A stretch of 43,894 nt of DNA from Dorea sp. (GTDB lineage: Bacteria > Bacillota > Clostridia > Lachnospirales > Lachnospiraceae). The DNA lies in the NCBI GenBank assembly GCA_022769185.1, contig JALEKG010000049.1:1-43894 (forward strand). The letters run 5' to 3'. How positions within the stretch are numbered: the stretch's first letter is position 1; every line of letters starts with the position of its first letter. The notes beneath the pieces were generated by a model. The model saw nothing but the letters and a program-made list of their open reading frames with translations, searched no databases and was not told the DNA's origin. The position numbers and the translations under genes are program-made. This document shows, piece by piece, positions 8,937 to 17,426 of this stretch.

Positions 8937-8983
8937 TGTCGGAATATGTCAGAGTATGTCGAATTATTACGTATTATGTCGAC
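8937..8983 (+). promoter_or_regulatory. Ladder of Spo0A-box-like repeats with 10-bp period
   Basis: TGTCGGA (8937), TGTCAGA (8947), TGTCGAA (8957) and TGTCGAC (8977) are spaced at exactly 10 or 20 bp. The missing step at 8967 holds the degenerate TTACGTA. TGTCGAA is the Spo0A box consensus, and tandem boxes with 3-bp gaps (10-bp period) are how Spo0A dimers bind at abrB. The last box is part of an 8-bp palindrome, TGTCGACA. The ladder sits about 30 bp upstream of a -10 that lacks a good -35, the position expected for activator sites. An OmpR-type regulator could also use such direct repeats. Confidence 0.7.
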
Positions 8984-9009
8984 ATTTCTTTTCTTGTGAA
9001 TATTTTCTA

Positions 9010-9015
9010 TATAAT
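9010..9015 (+). promoter_or_regulatory. -10 element for the Spo0A-domain gene
   Basis: TATAAT at 9010-9015 is a good -10 box. The hexamer 17 bp upstream (TCTTTT) is a poor -35, suggesting dependence on an activator bound at the repeats ending at 8983. Confidence 0.55.
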
Positions 9016-9107
9016 ATAAAGTTGTAAAGCTTTTTATTTCTTTTGATACAGATATGCAACCTGATTATTATTAATTATTTTTTCGTGGAAAGAAGTGGAA
9101 ACAAATT

Positions 9108-9458
9108 ATGAGCGAGAAAGACATCGAACATCTGATAAGATCTCTTGGAATCGGTGCAACTTATCGTGGTTATTGGTATTTGACTTATGGAATCAACTTA
9201 TGCTTAAAAGATGAAGATTACCTTCTTTTTGTAAGCAAATTATTATATCCGGAAATTGCTAAATATTACTGCACTACAAGCAGCAGTGTTGAACGAAATA
9301 TTCGCACCGTCATCAAAGTATGCTGGGATCGCGGTAACCGTGATCTTTTACAGGAAATTGCGCTTCACCCGCTGCCATTGCGCCCTACATGCAGTGAATT
9401 TTTTGATATATTAACCGCACATTTAAAAGAGAATTCTCATTCCAAATTACTGGTTTAG
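9108..9458 (+). CDS. Stand-alone Spo0A C-terminal DNA-binding domain protein
   Basis: This 116-residue protein consists almost entirely of the Spo0A effector domain. IRSLGIGATYRGYWYL, DEDYLLFVSKLLYPEIAKYY and TTSSSVERNIRTVIKVCWDR line up with the family (B. subtilis recognition region [20 protein letters not shown]), followed by PTCSEFFDILTAHL. There is no receiver domain, so it cannot be phosphorylated like Spo0A. In the recognition helix the first Arg of SRVERAIR is Ser here, while the later Glu and Args are kept. It is divergent from a two-component pair and preceded by Spo0A-box-like repeats, so auto-regulation or interference with true Spo0A targets is a reasonable inference. The ribosome binding site is weak. 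Confidence 0.88.
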   Translation: MSEKDIEHLIRSLGIGATYRGYWYLTYGINLCLKDEDYLLFVSKLLYPEIAKYYCTTSSSVERNIRTVIKVCWDRGNRDLLQEIALHPLPLRPTCSEFFDILTAHLKENSHSKLLV

Positions 9459-9591
9459 TTTTTATTTTTAACTTCTTAAGTGCTTTTTAAGATTTTTTCT
9501 TTTTCTTTTATAGTTTTAACATACTTTAGACATAATTATCTTTTATACTTAGATTCAGATAGTTGATTAACACTCACTATCTCCCCCCTCA

Positions 9592-9631
9592 TAAAGTAAA
9601 ACACCGGAATTTAATTCCGGTGTGCACTTTA
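9592..9631 (+). terminator. Hairpin after the Spo0A-domain gene
   Basis: ACACCGGAATT and AATTCCGGTGT pair nearly end to end, extended outward by TAAAGT with ACTTTA across small bulges. It lacks a strong T-run, so it may be an inefficient terminator or a processing structure. The 9459-9792 gap otherwise contains the next terminator and a promoter, and no gene. Confidence 0.5.
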
Positions 9632-9663
9632 CTCTCATTCCTTTAGATAACTATAACAACAAC

Positions 9664-9690
9664 AAAAAAACCTCCATTGGAGGTTTTTTT
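9664..9690. terminator. Rho-independent terminator upstream of the methionine gene
   Basis: CCTCCA/TGGAGG stem with seven A before and seven T after; strong on both strands. It isolates the downstream gene from readthrough. Confidence 0.85.
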
Positions 9691-9716
9691 GCTGTTCTTC
9701 TATCTGATATCACAGT

Positions 9717-9777
9717 TTTACTTTATATGCAAATGTGTTATACTTTTGTTGCATATCATAATATAATTTATTATAAA
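9717..9777 (+). promoter_or_regulatory. Promoter(s) of the homocysteine methyltransferase/MTHFR gene
   Basis: TTTACT (9717-9722) and TATACT (9739-9744) with a 16-bp spacer form one candidate. TTGCAT (9749-9754) and TATAAA (9772-9777) with a 17-bp spacer form a second. No SAM riboswitch or T-box structure is visible between them and the start codon. Confidence 0.5.
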
Positions 9778-9792
9778 AAGGAAAGCATACCT

Positions 9793-11571
9793 ATGACAAT
9801 TCAAGAATATTTAAAATCATATAAACTGATCACGGATGGTTCCTTCGGAACCTACTATGCCGGGAAACATCAGACAGATGAAATGCCTGAGTCCGCCAAT
9901 CTTACCCATCCTGAGCGGGTTACCGATATCCACCGTTCCTACATTGATGCGGGTGCCAGGCTTATTCGCACCAATACATTTGCTTCTAATACGACACTTC
10001 TGTCTTCCGACTGGAATGCTGTAGAATCGAATATTCATGCCGCTGTAAAACTGGCGAAAGATGCTGTAAATGATAAAGATGTTTTTATTGCCGGAGACAT
10101 CGGCCCGATCCCGGAACATTATCCACGCAATACAAATATAGATCTGCTGGCCGAAGAATATTATCGGATTGCAGAACTTTTCGCAAAAGAAGGACTTTCG
10201 ATCTTAACCTTCGAAACCTTTCCTGATATGGAGCATATTCTTCCCGCAATTTCCCGGATTAAAGAAGAATATTCTCTTTTTATTATGGTACAGTTCTGCG
10301 TAGATCAATTTGGCTATAGTGCCTCTGGACTGAGTGCAAAGAAATTACTTACAGATGCTGCTTCTATTCCGGAAATTGATGCTATCGGACTAAATTGTGG
10401 TGTCGGACCCGGACATATGGCACAGATCTATACAAAAGCAGATCTGAACTCAAATAAATATATCATTGCCCTCCCAAACGCCGGATATCCGAAACGCCTT
10501 CGTGGCCGCCAGATTGTTTTCAACAATAATTCTAATTATTTTGCAGAGAAACTATCCGACTTGTCTGACCTTGGAATCGATATTCTCGGTGGCTGTTGTG
10601 GCACAAATCCTTCCTTTATAAAGGCGATTTCATCGACTCTGAATCTTTGTCAGATACCCAGAGCGGCATCTCGTCCTCAAAATCCGGAATGTGAACTGCC
10701 AAAAAAGAAGCTTGGTTTTTTCTATCAGGAAGACGGTACTGTGAAAAGCAAAAAACTCATTGCTGTAGAACTTGCTCCTCCAGTTTCTTCCAACGACGAA
10801 AAGCTTCTGGATGCAGCCTATCTTCTTCAAAACGAGGATGTGGATGTCCTGACATTCCCAGATTCCCCATCTGGAAGAACCCGTATTGATTCTGTATTAA
10901 TGGCAGAAAAGATCCGGCGTTCCACAGGCATGTGTGTAATGCCACATATCTGCTGCCGCGATAAAAACGCGATTGCTATGCGATCGCTGTTTCTAGGGGC
11001 ATATATCAATGACATTCACAATTTTTTGATCATTACCGGAGATCCGATCCCTTCCCTGGCAAGACAGACCATAAAGTCTGTTTTCAATTTTGACTCTGTA
11101 GGTCTGATGAAAATTGCAAAAGATATGAATAACGAATTCTTTCCTGAGGCGCCTATGACCTACGGAGGTGCAATCAATCAGGGCAGACGGAATCTCGATG
11201 TGGAAATAGAAAGAGTGAAACGTAAGATGGAGAGTGGAGCCGAATTTTTCATGACTCAGCCCGTTTTTTCAAAAGAAGATGCCGACCGCATCCATTACAT
11301 AAAGGAAGCCACCGGCGCACGGATCCTATGCGGAATCATGCCTTTGATCAGTAGAAGGAATGCACTTTTTATGAAAAATGAAATTGCTGGAGTATCCGTT
11401 ACTGATGAAATCATTGCAAAGTATCCAGAAGGCGGCTCTAAAGAAGATGGAGAAGCGGTAGGAATTGCAATTGCAAGAGAAATGATAGAATATACCAAAG
11501 ATTTTGTTGATGGATATTATTTCTCATTCCCATTTAATAAAGTGCATCTGTTAAAAGAAATTATGAAATAA
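9793..11571 (+). CDS. Bifunctional homocysteine S-methyltransferase / methylene-THF reductase
   Basis: This 592-residue two-domain enzyme resembles B. subtilis YitJ. Residues ~1-290 are a homocysteine S-methyltransferase domain with substrate-site DGSFGTYYAGK and the zinc ligands in GLNCGVG (about 200) and LGGCCGTNPSF (about 266). Residues ~320-592 are a MetF-like TIM barrel (KLIAVELAPP, NFLIITGDP, ESGAEFFMTQPVF). Together they produce 5-methyl-THF and transfer its methyl group, or another methyl donor's, to homocysteine to make methionine. The start is the ATG preceded by AAAGGAAAG; an in-frame upstream extension to 9622 overlaps the promoters and terminator and is not credible. It is a single-gene unit with its own promoter. 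Confidence 0.92.
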   Translation: MTIQEYLKSYKLITDGSFGTYYAGKHQTDEMPESANLTHPERVTDIHRSYIDAGARLIRTNTFASNTTLLSSDWNAVESNIHAAVKLAKDAVNDKDVFIAGDIGPIPEHYPRNTNIDLLAEEYYRIAELFAKEGLSILTFETFPDMEHILPAISRIKEEYSLFIMVQFCVDQFGYSASGLSAKKLLTDAASIPEIDAIGLNCGVGPGHMAQIYTKADLNSNKYIIALPNAGYPKRLRGRQIVFNNNSNYFAEKLSDLSDLGIDILGGCCGTNPSFIKAISSTLNLCQIPRAASRPQNPECELPKKKLGFFYQEDGTVKSKKLIAVELAPPVSSNDEKLLDAAYLLQNEDVDVLTFPDSPSGRTRIDSVLMAEKIRRSTGMCVMPHICCRDKNAIAMRSLFLGAYINDIHNFLIITGDPIPSLARQTIKSVFNFDSVGLMKIAKDMNNEFFPEAPMTYGGAINQGRRNLDVEIERVKRKMESGAEFFMTQPVFSKEDADRIHYIKEATGARILCGIMPLISRRNALFMKNEIAGVSVTDEIIAKYPEGGSKEDGEAVGIAIAREMIEYTKDFVDGYYFSFPFNKVHLLKEIMK

Positions 11572-11581
11572 CACATCCCCC

Positions 11582-11629
11582 AAAATAAAATAAGGCGAAC
11601 TGCAGTGACAGCTCGCCTTATTTTATTTT
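11582..11629. terminator. Bidirectional terminator between convergent genes
   Basis: A 17-bp stem (AAAATAAAATAAGGCGA and its complement) around a 14-base loop, with A/T-rich tails on both strands, separates the methionine gene from the minus-strand aminotransferase. Its right arm overlaps the aminotransferase stop codon. Confidence 0.9.
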
Positions 11630-12468
11630 ACCCTGGTTGCTTCCAGAAGTTCTGTTACAACTTCGTTACGAATCATCTCTAATAGTTCTGGGTTCTTTCC
11701 TCCAACCGGTCTTCCATCTATTTCATCCGCATGCAGACATGGATTACTGGAACTGGAGACAATCACTTCCTCCGCCTGGAACAGATCCTCCAAGTTATAT
11801 GGAGTCTCATTTACTTCAATCCCAAGTTTTTTGCAGGCTTTTATCAGATGTGCTCTTGCAATCCCCGGAAGAATGAGATTGTCAGTTGGCGCAGTAACAA
11901 ATTTTCCATCTCTGATGATATGTACGTTGCTGTGTGCACATTCCGTAACACGTCCGCCCGGTCTGTAGAATACAGACTCCTGTGCGCCTGCTTTTTTAGC
12001 TTTCTCCGATGCAACACAAGATGGGATCAGATTCAATGTCTTAATATTACAATGGAAGAAACGGGTATCCTCCGTTGTAATCAGCTTTATCGGCTTCAGA
12101 CCTTCATCAATTCCTGCAGGCTTCAAGGTAATCCACAAATTTCCGGGACCTTCTGTGTATACATGATTACGCATACCAGTTCCTCGAGTCACCTGAAAGT
12201 ATACAAACAGATCACCCGTGTCCATCTTATTGACCATTTCCTGCAGCAAATCTTTCAGTTCCACTTTCGTTACCGGCATCTCAATGCTAAGTAACGCCGC
12301 ACTGTTAAAAAAACGGTCAATATGCTCATCCACTGCAAAAATCTTGTAATTTCTGGCCGGTCCTGCATCATAGACACCATCGCCAAACCAGCAGCACCGG
12401 TCATTCATAGGGATGACCATATTTTCAATTTCATCATATTTTCCATTGTAATATCCTAATGTTTTCAT
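11623..12468 (-). CDS. dat: Class IV aminotransferase, D-amino-acid transaminase type
   Basis: This 281-residue protein has the class IV PLP fold. The PLP lysine lies in NIKTLNLIPSCVASEKAK (Lys near 143) and the cofactor-binding glutamate is in GRVTECAHSNVHII. The pattern is closer to D-alanine aminotransferase than to branched-chain IlvE or PabC, so production of D-Ala/D-Glu for peptidoglycan is likely. I chose the ATG at 12468 over an in-frame upstream GTG because AAGGTGG lies 8 bases before it, and it overlaps the stop of the preceding hydrolase gene as ATGA. Third gene of a coupled operon with citrate synthase. Confidence 0.83.
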   Translation of the reverse strand: MKTLGYYNGKYDEIENMVIPMNDRCCWFGDGVYDAGPARNYKIFAVDEHIDRFFNSAALLSIEMPVTKVELKDLLQEMVNKMDTGDLFVYFQVTRGTGMRNHVYTEGPGNLWITLKPAGIDEGLKPIKLITTEDTRFFHCNIKTLNLIPSCVASEKAKKAGAQESVFYRPGGRVTECAHSNVHIIRDGKFVTAPTDNLILPGIARAHLIKACKKLGIEVNETPYNLEDLFQAEEVIVSSSSNPCLHADEIDGRPVGGKNPELLEMIRNEVVTELLEATRVK

Positions 12469-13382
12469 GATTCTATCCACCTTCTCAGATCTTCATACAC
12501 ATCTTTCCGATTGACCTCATTTAAAATCTCATGTCGGTCTCCTTTATATAAATGAATCGAAAGATTATGTATTCCGGCTGATTTGTATTTTTCATATACT
12601 TTTATAATGCCTTTTCCAAATGCTCCCACCGGATCATCTTCACCAGACACAAACAGAATCGGCAGTTCCTTTGGAATTCTCGCAATACTGTCCTTTCTGG
12701 TCAAAACTTTCATGCCTTCGAACATCTGATAGTATGCACCCAATGTAAACATATAGGAACAAAGAGGATCTTCTACATATTTTTTCTTCCGTTCTTTATC
12801 AGAAGTAATCCAATCTTTGGTGGTCTCTGCAGGCTCAAATTTTTTATTATAGCTTCCAAAACTTAAATTATCTACGAATTTACTACGGTATTTCCATCCT
12901 TTAAAAGCCGCAAGAACCCTACAGATCAATTGTCCTGCATTCAGGACCAGTGCTCCCTGATATCCGGTCCCCATAATAATCGCACCGGCAAGACCCGTTC
13001 CATACATCGTAAGATATTCCCGCAAGAGAAATGACCCCATACTGTGGCCAAGCATATAATATGGGACTCCCGGATGTTTTTTCATCGTAAGTTCTCTTAA
13101 TTTATGAATATCACCTATAACATACTGATTTCCTCTGATCTCATTGAAGTATCCGAGATCCTCTTCCGTCTGTATGGATTTCCCGTGACCCAGATGATCA
13201 TGGCCGGTCACATAATAACCGTGACCAGCCATAAATTCTGCAAATTCATCGTATCTGTTAATGTACTCGACCATACCGTGACAGATCTGCAGTACACCCT
13301 TCATCTCACCTTCCGGAATCCACTCAATCGCATGGATCTGTGTCTTTCCATCCCGGGAAGGATAGTAAAATTCTTGTTTCAT
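12465..13382 (-). CDS. Alpha/beta hydrolase, monoacylglycerol-lipase/lysophospholipase-like
   Basis: This 305-residue serine hydrolase of the Hydrolase_4 type has the nucleophile elbow GHSMGS, the oxyanion-region motif GHDHLGHGKS, the acid in FVSGEDDPVGAFG and the His in YKGDRHEILNE. No signal peptide is present, so it acts in the cytoplasm, probably on lysophospholipids or monoglycerides. Its start codon shares a TAATG junction with the citrate synthase stop, and its stop overlaps the aminotransferase start, so all three genes are translationally linked. Why these three belong together is not obvious. Confidence 0.85.
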   Translation of the reverse strand: MKQEFYYPSRDGKTQIHAIEWIPEGEMKGVLQICHGMVEYINRYDEFAEFMAGHGYYVTGHDHLGHGKSIQTEEDLGYFNEIRGNQYVIGDIHKLRELTMKKHPGVPYYMLGHSMGSFLLREYLTMYGTGLAGAIIMGTGYQGALVLNAGQLICRVLAAFKGWKYRSKFVDNLSFGSYNKKFEPAETTKDWITSDKERKKKYVEDPLCSYMFTLGAYYQMFEGMKVLTRKDSIARIPKELPILFVSGEDDPVGAFGKGIIKVYEKYKSAGIHNLSIHLYKGDRHEILNEVNRKDVYEDLRRWIES

Positions 13383-14752
13383 TATCGATCTTCCATTCTT
13401 ATATATGGTCTGTGTTCCGCCAATGGTTTATAAGCCGGGCGGATAATTTTATCAACGTTCTTAAGCTCTTCCAGTCTGTGAGCACTCCAGCCTACAATAC
13501 GGGCTGCTGCAAAGATCGGTGTATAAAGTGCGGGCGGAAGATCCAGCATCCGGTACACAAGTCCACTGTAAAAGTCCACGTTAGCATTTACTCCTTTGTA
13601 AATCTTCCTCTTTTCAGCAATTACTTCCGGTGCCATACGCTCCACTTTCTCATAAAGAGCATACTCCTTCTCACACTTCTTCTCCCTCGCCAGTTGTTTG
13701 ACAAATCCCTTGAAAATATCTGCTCTTGGATCAGAAACAGAATAGATCGCATGTCCCATCCCATAAATCAGCCCCTTCTGATCAAATGCTTTCTTATCCA
13801 GCAGATCATTCAGATACTGGCGGACTTCATCATCATCCTCCCAGTCTTTTACATTTTCCATCATATCATCGAACATCTGCGTCACCTTGATATTCGCTCC
13901 GCCATGTTTCGGACCTTTCAGGGATGCCATAGCAGCTACGATAGCAGAATAAGTATCTGTTCCGGAAGAGGTAACCACATGTGTGGTAAACGTAGAATTA
14001 TTTCCTCCGCCGTGATCCATATGAAGAACCAGTGCCATATCCAGAATCTTCGCTTCGAGCTTGCTGTATTTTTTATTCTCTCTTAACATCATCAGAATAT
14101 TTTCTGCAGTAGAAAGTTCTGGTGACGGAGCATAAATGTATAAATCTTCTCCCATCCGGTAATTATATGCATGATATCCATATACCATCAGCATAGGAAA
14201 CTGACTGATCAGATTCAGGCACTGACGAAGTACATTCGGAATAGAAGTATCATCAGCCTTTGCATCATATGTGTACAGACTTAAAATCGATCTTGACAGA
14301 CTGTTCATCATATCCTTGCTCGGTGCCTTCATAATTACATCTCTCACAAAAGTCGGCGGCAGCGTACGCCTTTCCACAAGGGTCTCATGAAACATCTGAA
14401 GTTCTTTTTCGTTCGGAAGTTCTCCGAATAGAAGAAGATAAGCAATCTCTTCAAAACCATAATGCTTATCTTTCAAAAATCCTTTTACCAGATCTTTAAT
14501 GTTGTATCCGCGGTAGTAAAGATTTCCCTCACAAGGCACTTCTTCTCCATTTACAATCTTCTTGGCACACACATCGGAAATATTCGTAAGTCCTGCGAGG
14601 ACGCCTTTTCCATTTACATCCCTAAGACCCCTTTTCACCTCGTACTTTGAGTATAACTCTTTGTCAATTGCATTGTTTTTCTCACACAAATCGGCAAAAT
14701 GTTGAATCTCCGGTGTTACCTCAAATAATGCCTGCTCGTCTTTCTTTACCAT
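13382..14752 (-). CDS. gltA: Citrate synthase
   Basis: This 456-residue citrate/methylcitrate synthase family protein shows catalytic-site segments ALVLHMDHGGGNNSTF (first His), LIYGMGHAIYSVSDPR (second His) and NVDFYSGLVYR (Asp), plus the C-terminal IVGWSAHRLEE. It is longer than classical enzymes through an N-terminal extension common in clostridial homologues. It condenses oxaloacetate and acetyl-CoA, feeding 2-oxoglutarate/glutamate synthesis in an incomplete TCA branch. Three in-frame ATGs are clustered at the start; AAAGG is best spaced for the one at 14752. First gene of the operon with the hydrolase and aminotransferase. Confidence 0.95.
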   Translation of the reverse strand: MVKKDEQALFEVTPEIQHFADLCEKNNAIDKELYSKYEVKRGLRDVNGKGVLAGLTNISDVCAKKIVNGEEVPCEGNLYYRGYNIKDLVKGFLKDKHYGFEEIAYLLLFGELPNEKELQMFHETLVERRTLPPTFVRDVIMKAPSKDMMNSLSRSILSLYTYDAKADDTSIPNVLRQCLNLISQFPMLMVYGYHAYNYRMGEDLYIYAPSPELSTAENILMMLRENKKYSKLEAKILDMALVLHMDHGGGNNSTFTTHVVTSSGTDTYSAIVAAMASLKGPKHGGANIKVTQMFDDMMENVKDWEDDDEVRQYLNDLLDKKAFDQKGLIYGMGHAIYSVSDPRADIFKGFVKQLAREKKCEKEYALYEKVERMAPEVIAEKRKIYKGVNANVDFYSGLVYRMLDLPPALYTPIFAAARIVGWSAHRLEELKNVDKIIRPAYKPLAEHRPYIRMEDR

Positions 14753-14821
14753 CGTCATCATCCTTTCTGTCTTAATTCTGTCTTTCCTGTGTCAACATTA
14801 TCATTGCCCCCGTCTTATGCG

Positions 14822-15715
14822 TTATTCCCGTTCGGTCTGATTTTGATGCTGCTCCCACAAACGGTTACTCAATACTGCAAACTCTTCCAGCGTAAGAGTT
14901 TCTCCTCTGACATTTGCACCTTTTCCCAGAGCCTCTATTGCAGTTTCAATCGACTCTTTGGAAAATGAAAACCTGTCAGAATTCTTCAGTCCATTCGCCA
15001 GCGTCTTTCTTCTTTGATTAAATGACGCACGAATAATATCAAACATGAATCTCTCATCCTTTACCTCAACCGGTGGTTTTGCATGGCACGTCAGCCGTAT
15101 GACTGCCGAACCCACACGCGGTCTCGGCATAAAACAATTCGGAGGGACATTCGCTACAATATAAGGTTCCGCATAATACTGGACAGCCAGGGACAAGGCT
15201 CCATAATCTTTGCTCCCGGGCCCCGTCTGCATACGATCAGCCACTTCTTTCTGTACCATAACAGTAATACTTTCCATCGGCACATGCTTTTCAAAAAGTC
15301 CCATAATAATCGGAGTAGTAATATAATAGGGAAGATTTGCCACTACTTTCATCGGGCGTCCCTGGTTTTCATTATCTGCAAGTTCCCGGATATCCAGCTT
15401 CAGCACATCCTCATTTATTATCGTTACATTATCATACTCACTAAGCGTATCCTCAAGGATCGGAATCAGATTCTTATCAATCTCAACAGCAATCACCTTG
15501 CCGGCCGCTTCTGCCAGGTACTGTGTCATCGTCCCAATCCCCGGGCCAATCTCCAGCACCATATCATCTTTCGAAATTCCCGCCGCGCGAATGATCTTGT
15601 CCAATACATGTGTATCAATCAGAAAATTCTGACCAAACTTTTTCTGAAATGAAAAATTATACTTCTGCAGAATTTCAATCGTATTCTGCGGATTTCCTAA
15701 CGTTGGTGTACCCAT
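14822..15715 (-). CDS. rsmA: 16S rRNA (adenine1518/1519-N6)-dimethyltransferase
   Basis: This 297-residue KsgA/RsmA protein has the signature FGQNFLID at about 27-34, SAM motif I VLEIGPGIGTMT, the acidic VIAVEID loop, catalytic NLPYYITTPI near 128 and the C-terminal FNQRRKTLANGL. It dimethylates two adjacent adenosines in helix 45 of 16S rRNA during 30S maturation. GGGAG seven bases upstream fixes the ATG. It stands alone between operons; no rnmV partner is adjacent. Confidence 0.96.
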   Translation of the reverse strand: MGTPTLGNPQNTIEILQKYNFSFQKKFGQNFLIDTHVLDKIIRAAGISKDDMVLEIGPGIGTMTQYLAEAAGKVIAVEIDKNLIPILEDTLSEYDNVTIINEDVLKLDIRELADNENQGRPMKVVANLPYYITTPIIMGLFEKHVPMESITVMVQKEVADRMQTGPGSKDYGALSLAVQYYAEPYIVANVPPNCFMPRPRVGSAVIRLTCHAKPPVEVKDERFMFDIIRASFNQRRKTLANGLKNSDRFSFSKESIETAIEALGKGANVRGETLTLEEFAVLSNRLWEQHQNQTERE

Positions 15716-15821
15716 TTGTCCACTCCCTGTTTATGTGTAGTATTTCTACATTATACAATAATTTCAATTATTATGATACAGCAAAAAAATAAAATAAAGA
15801 TTAAGAAAGTATGAACAATAG

Positions 15822-15848
15822 AAAAAGGACGAAAATCTCGTCCTTTTT
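15822..15848 (-). terminator. Terminator of the ddh-tatD-nitrilase operon
   Basis: AAAAAGGACGA pairs with TCGTCCTTTTT across a 5-base loop, with a T-run on the minus strand. It starts at the nitrilase stop codon. Confidence 0.88.
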
Positions 15849-16666
15849 TATTTCCACTCGTATATATCCCGACGCAAATGTTTCAAAAGCGGCAGTTGTT
15901 CTCGTATTTTCCCTACCTGGTCCAGATCAATCCTGGTAAGTGTGACCTGTTCTTTTTCTTCCATCTGCATTATGACCGTCCCCCAAGGATCGGTAATGAT
16001 GGAATGCCCCCAGGAATGATAACTTGCCTGTTCATCCCTCGCCGGCGCGGTACCGATAACATATGCCTGGTTGTCCACTGCCCGCTGCCGGAACAGCGTT
16101 TCCCAGTGTGCAGGTCCAGTCACCATATTAAAAGCCCCCGGCACAAGAAGTATTTCTGCTCCCTGTTCCGTCATCAGCCGGGCCAGTTCCGGGAAACGAA
16201 AATCATAACAGATACATATGCCAATCCTGCAAAATTCTGTATCAAACACGGTCACTTGATTTCCTGGTGTTAAGGTGTCAGATTCCTTAAAATACTGTCC
16301 TTTTACATTGATATCAAAAAGGTGTACCTTCCGATGCTTTGCAATCTGTTTTCCTGACCGGTCAAACACGTATGCCGTATTGTAAACATGTCCTTCTTCA
16401 TCAATCTCCGGCATACTTCCTGCCGACAGATAAACTCGATTTTTTGCTGCAAGCGCAGCACACCTTCTCCATGACGGACCACCTTCCTGTTCTGCATAGA
16501 CTGGAAAGCTGGTTGTAACATACGGGCAATTAAACATTTCCGGAAGCGTTACCAGATCCGCTTCTTTCACTTCCGGACGCTCGAAAAAAGCTTCCAGATG
16601 TGAAAGATTTTCTTCCTTATCTTCACTCACATTCATCTGGATGACTGCGATCTTCATCTCTTTCAT
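15848..16666 (-). CDS. Carbon-nitrogen hydrolase (Nit/omega-amidase-like)
   Basis: This 272-residue nitrilase-superfamily protein has the Glu-Lys-Cys triad: Glu in DLVTLPEMFNCPY, Lys in IAKHRKVHLFD and Cys in ICICYDFRFPELAR. The length and motifs fit the Nit2/omega-amidase or deaminated-glutathione amidase branch, which repairs or recycles 2-oxo-acid amides. Substrate cannot be fixed from sequence. Its start overlaps the tatD stop by four bases (ATGA), so it is the last gene of a ddh-tatD-nit unit ended by the hairpin at its stop codon. Confidence 0.88.
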   Translation of the reverse strand: MKEMKIAVIQMNVSEDKEENLSHLEAFFERPEVKEADLVTLPEMFNCPYVTTSFPVYAEQEGGPSWRRCAALAAKNRVYLSAGSMPEIDEEGHVYNTAYVFDRSGKQIAKHRKVHLFDINVKGQYFKESDTLTPGNQVTVFDTEFCRIGICICYDFRFPELARLMTEQGAEILLVPGAFNMVTGPAHWETLFRQRAVDNQAYVIGTAPARDEQASYHSWGHSIITDPWGTVIMQMEEKEQVTLTRIDLDQVGKIREQLPLLKHLRRDIYEWK

Positions 16667-17424
16667 AGGCGGTACATCTTTCTCGCATTTTCTTCGGTCT
16701 GCGCCACCACTTCTTCATATGTGATACCTTTGATCTTTGCAATCTCCTCAGCCACATACCGGATATATGCAGAATTATTCCTCTTGCCCCGGTTCGGTTC
16801 CGGTGCAAGATACGGGCAGTCTGTCTCAAGAACGATAGAGGTAAGCGGAATTTCTACAACGGTTTCCTTCAGCTTTCTCGCATTTTTAAATGTCACCACT
16901 CCGCCGACACCGATGTAAAATCCCATTTTCACATATTCCCTTGCCATTTCTTTCGAATAGGAATAGCAGTGAATGACTCCACTAATTCCCTCCGCATGTT
17001 CCTTCATAATATCCATCGTATCCGCTGCTGCCTCCCGGCTGTGGATCAGCACCGGAAGATCCAGCTCTCGGGCAAGCTCAAGCTGGCGGATAAACCATGC
17101 TTTCTGCAGATCGTGGGATTCGTTGTCCCAGTAATAATCCAGACCAATCTCTCCCACTGCGATAACCTTATCATTTGCGAACAATTTCTTCATCCGGACA
17201 AATGTTTCTTCATTCAACTCTCCCACATGATCCGGATGAACTCCCACTGCAGCATACATGAACGGATATTTCTGCACCATCTCTGTCACCTGTTCACAGG
17301 AAGGATACGAAGCACTGACATTTACGATCGTACCTACGCCCTGCTCTGCCATAGAATTTAAAAGTTCTTCACGGTCTGCATCAAATTGTTCATCATCATA
17401 ATGTGCATGCGTGTCAAATATCAT
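16663..17424 (-). CDS. tatD: TatD-family metal-dependent hydrolase
   Basis: This 253-residue TIM-barrel amidohydrolase has metal ligands in MIFDTHAHYDD, Glu in IAVGEIGLDYYWD, His in PVLIHSREAAAD and GVIHCYSYS, and Asp in IVLETDCPYLAPEP. TatD/YcfH proteins are DNases/phosphoesterases involved in DNA repair or turnover. Full length for the family. It begins two bases after the ddh stop and overlaps the nitrilase start. In many Firmicutes tatD is beside rsmA; here the two are separated only by the nitrilase gene. Confidence 0.93.
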   Translation of the reverse strand: MIFDTHAHYDDEQFDADREELLNSMAEQGVGTIVNVSASYPSCEQVTEMVQKYPFMYAAVGVHPDHVGELNEETFVRMKKLFANDKVIAVGEIGLDYYWDNESHDLQKAWFIRQLELARELDLPVLIHSREAAADTMDIMKEHAEGISGVIHCYSYSKEMAREYVKMGFYIGVGGVVTFKNARKLKETVVEIPLTSIVLETDCPYLAPEPNRGKRNNSAYIRYVAEEIAKIKGITYEEVVAQTEENARKMYRL

Positions 17425-17426
17425 TT

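Noticed and set aside
9622..9792. In-frame N-terminal extension of the homocysteine methyltransferase gene
   Set aside because: The extension runs through a terminator hairpin and two promoters. The ATG at 9793 has a proper ribosome binding site and starts at the conserved domain boundary.
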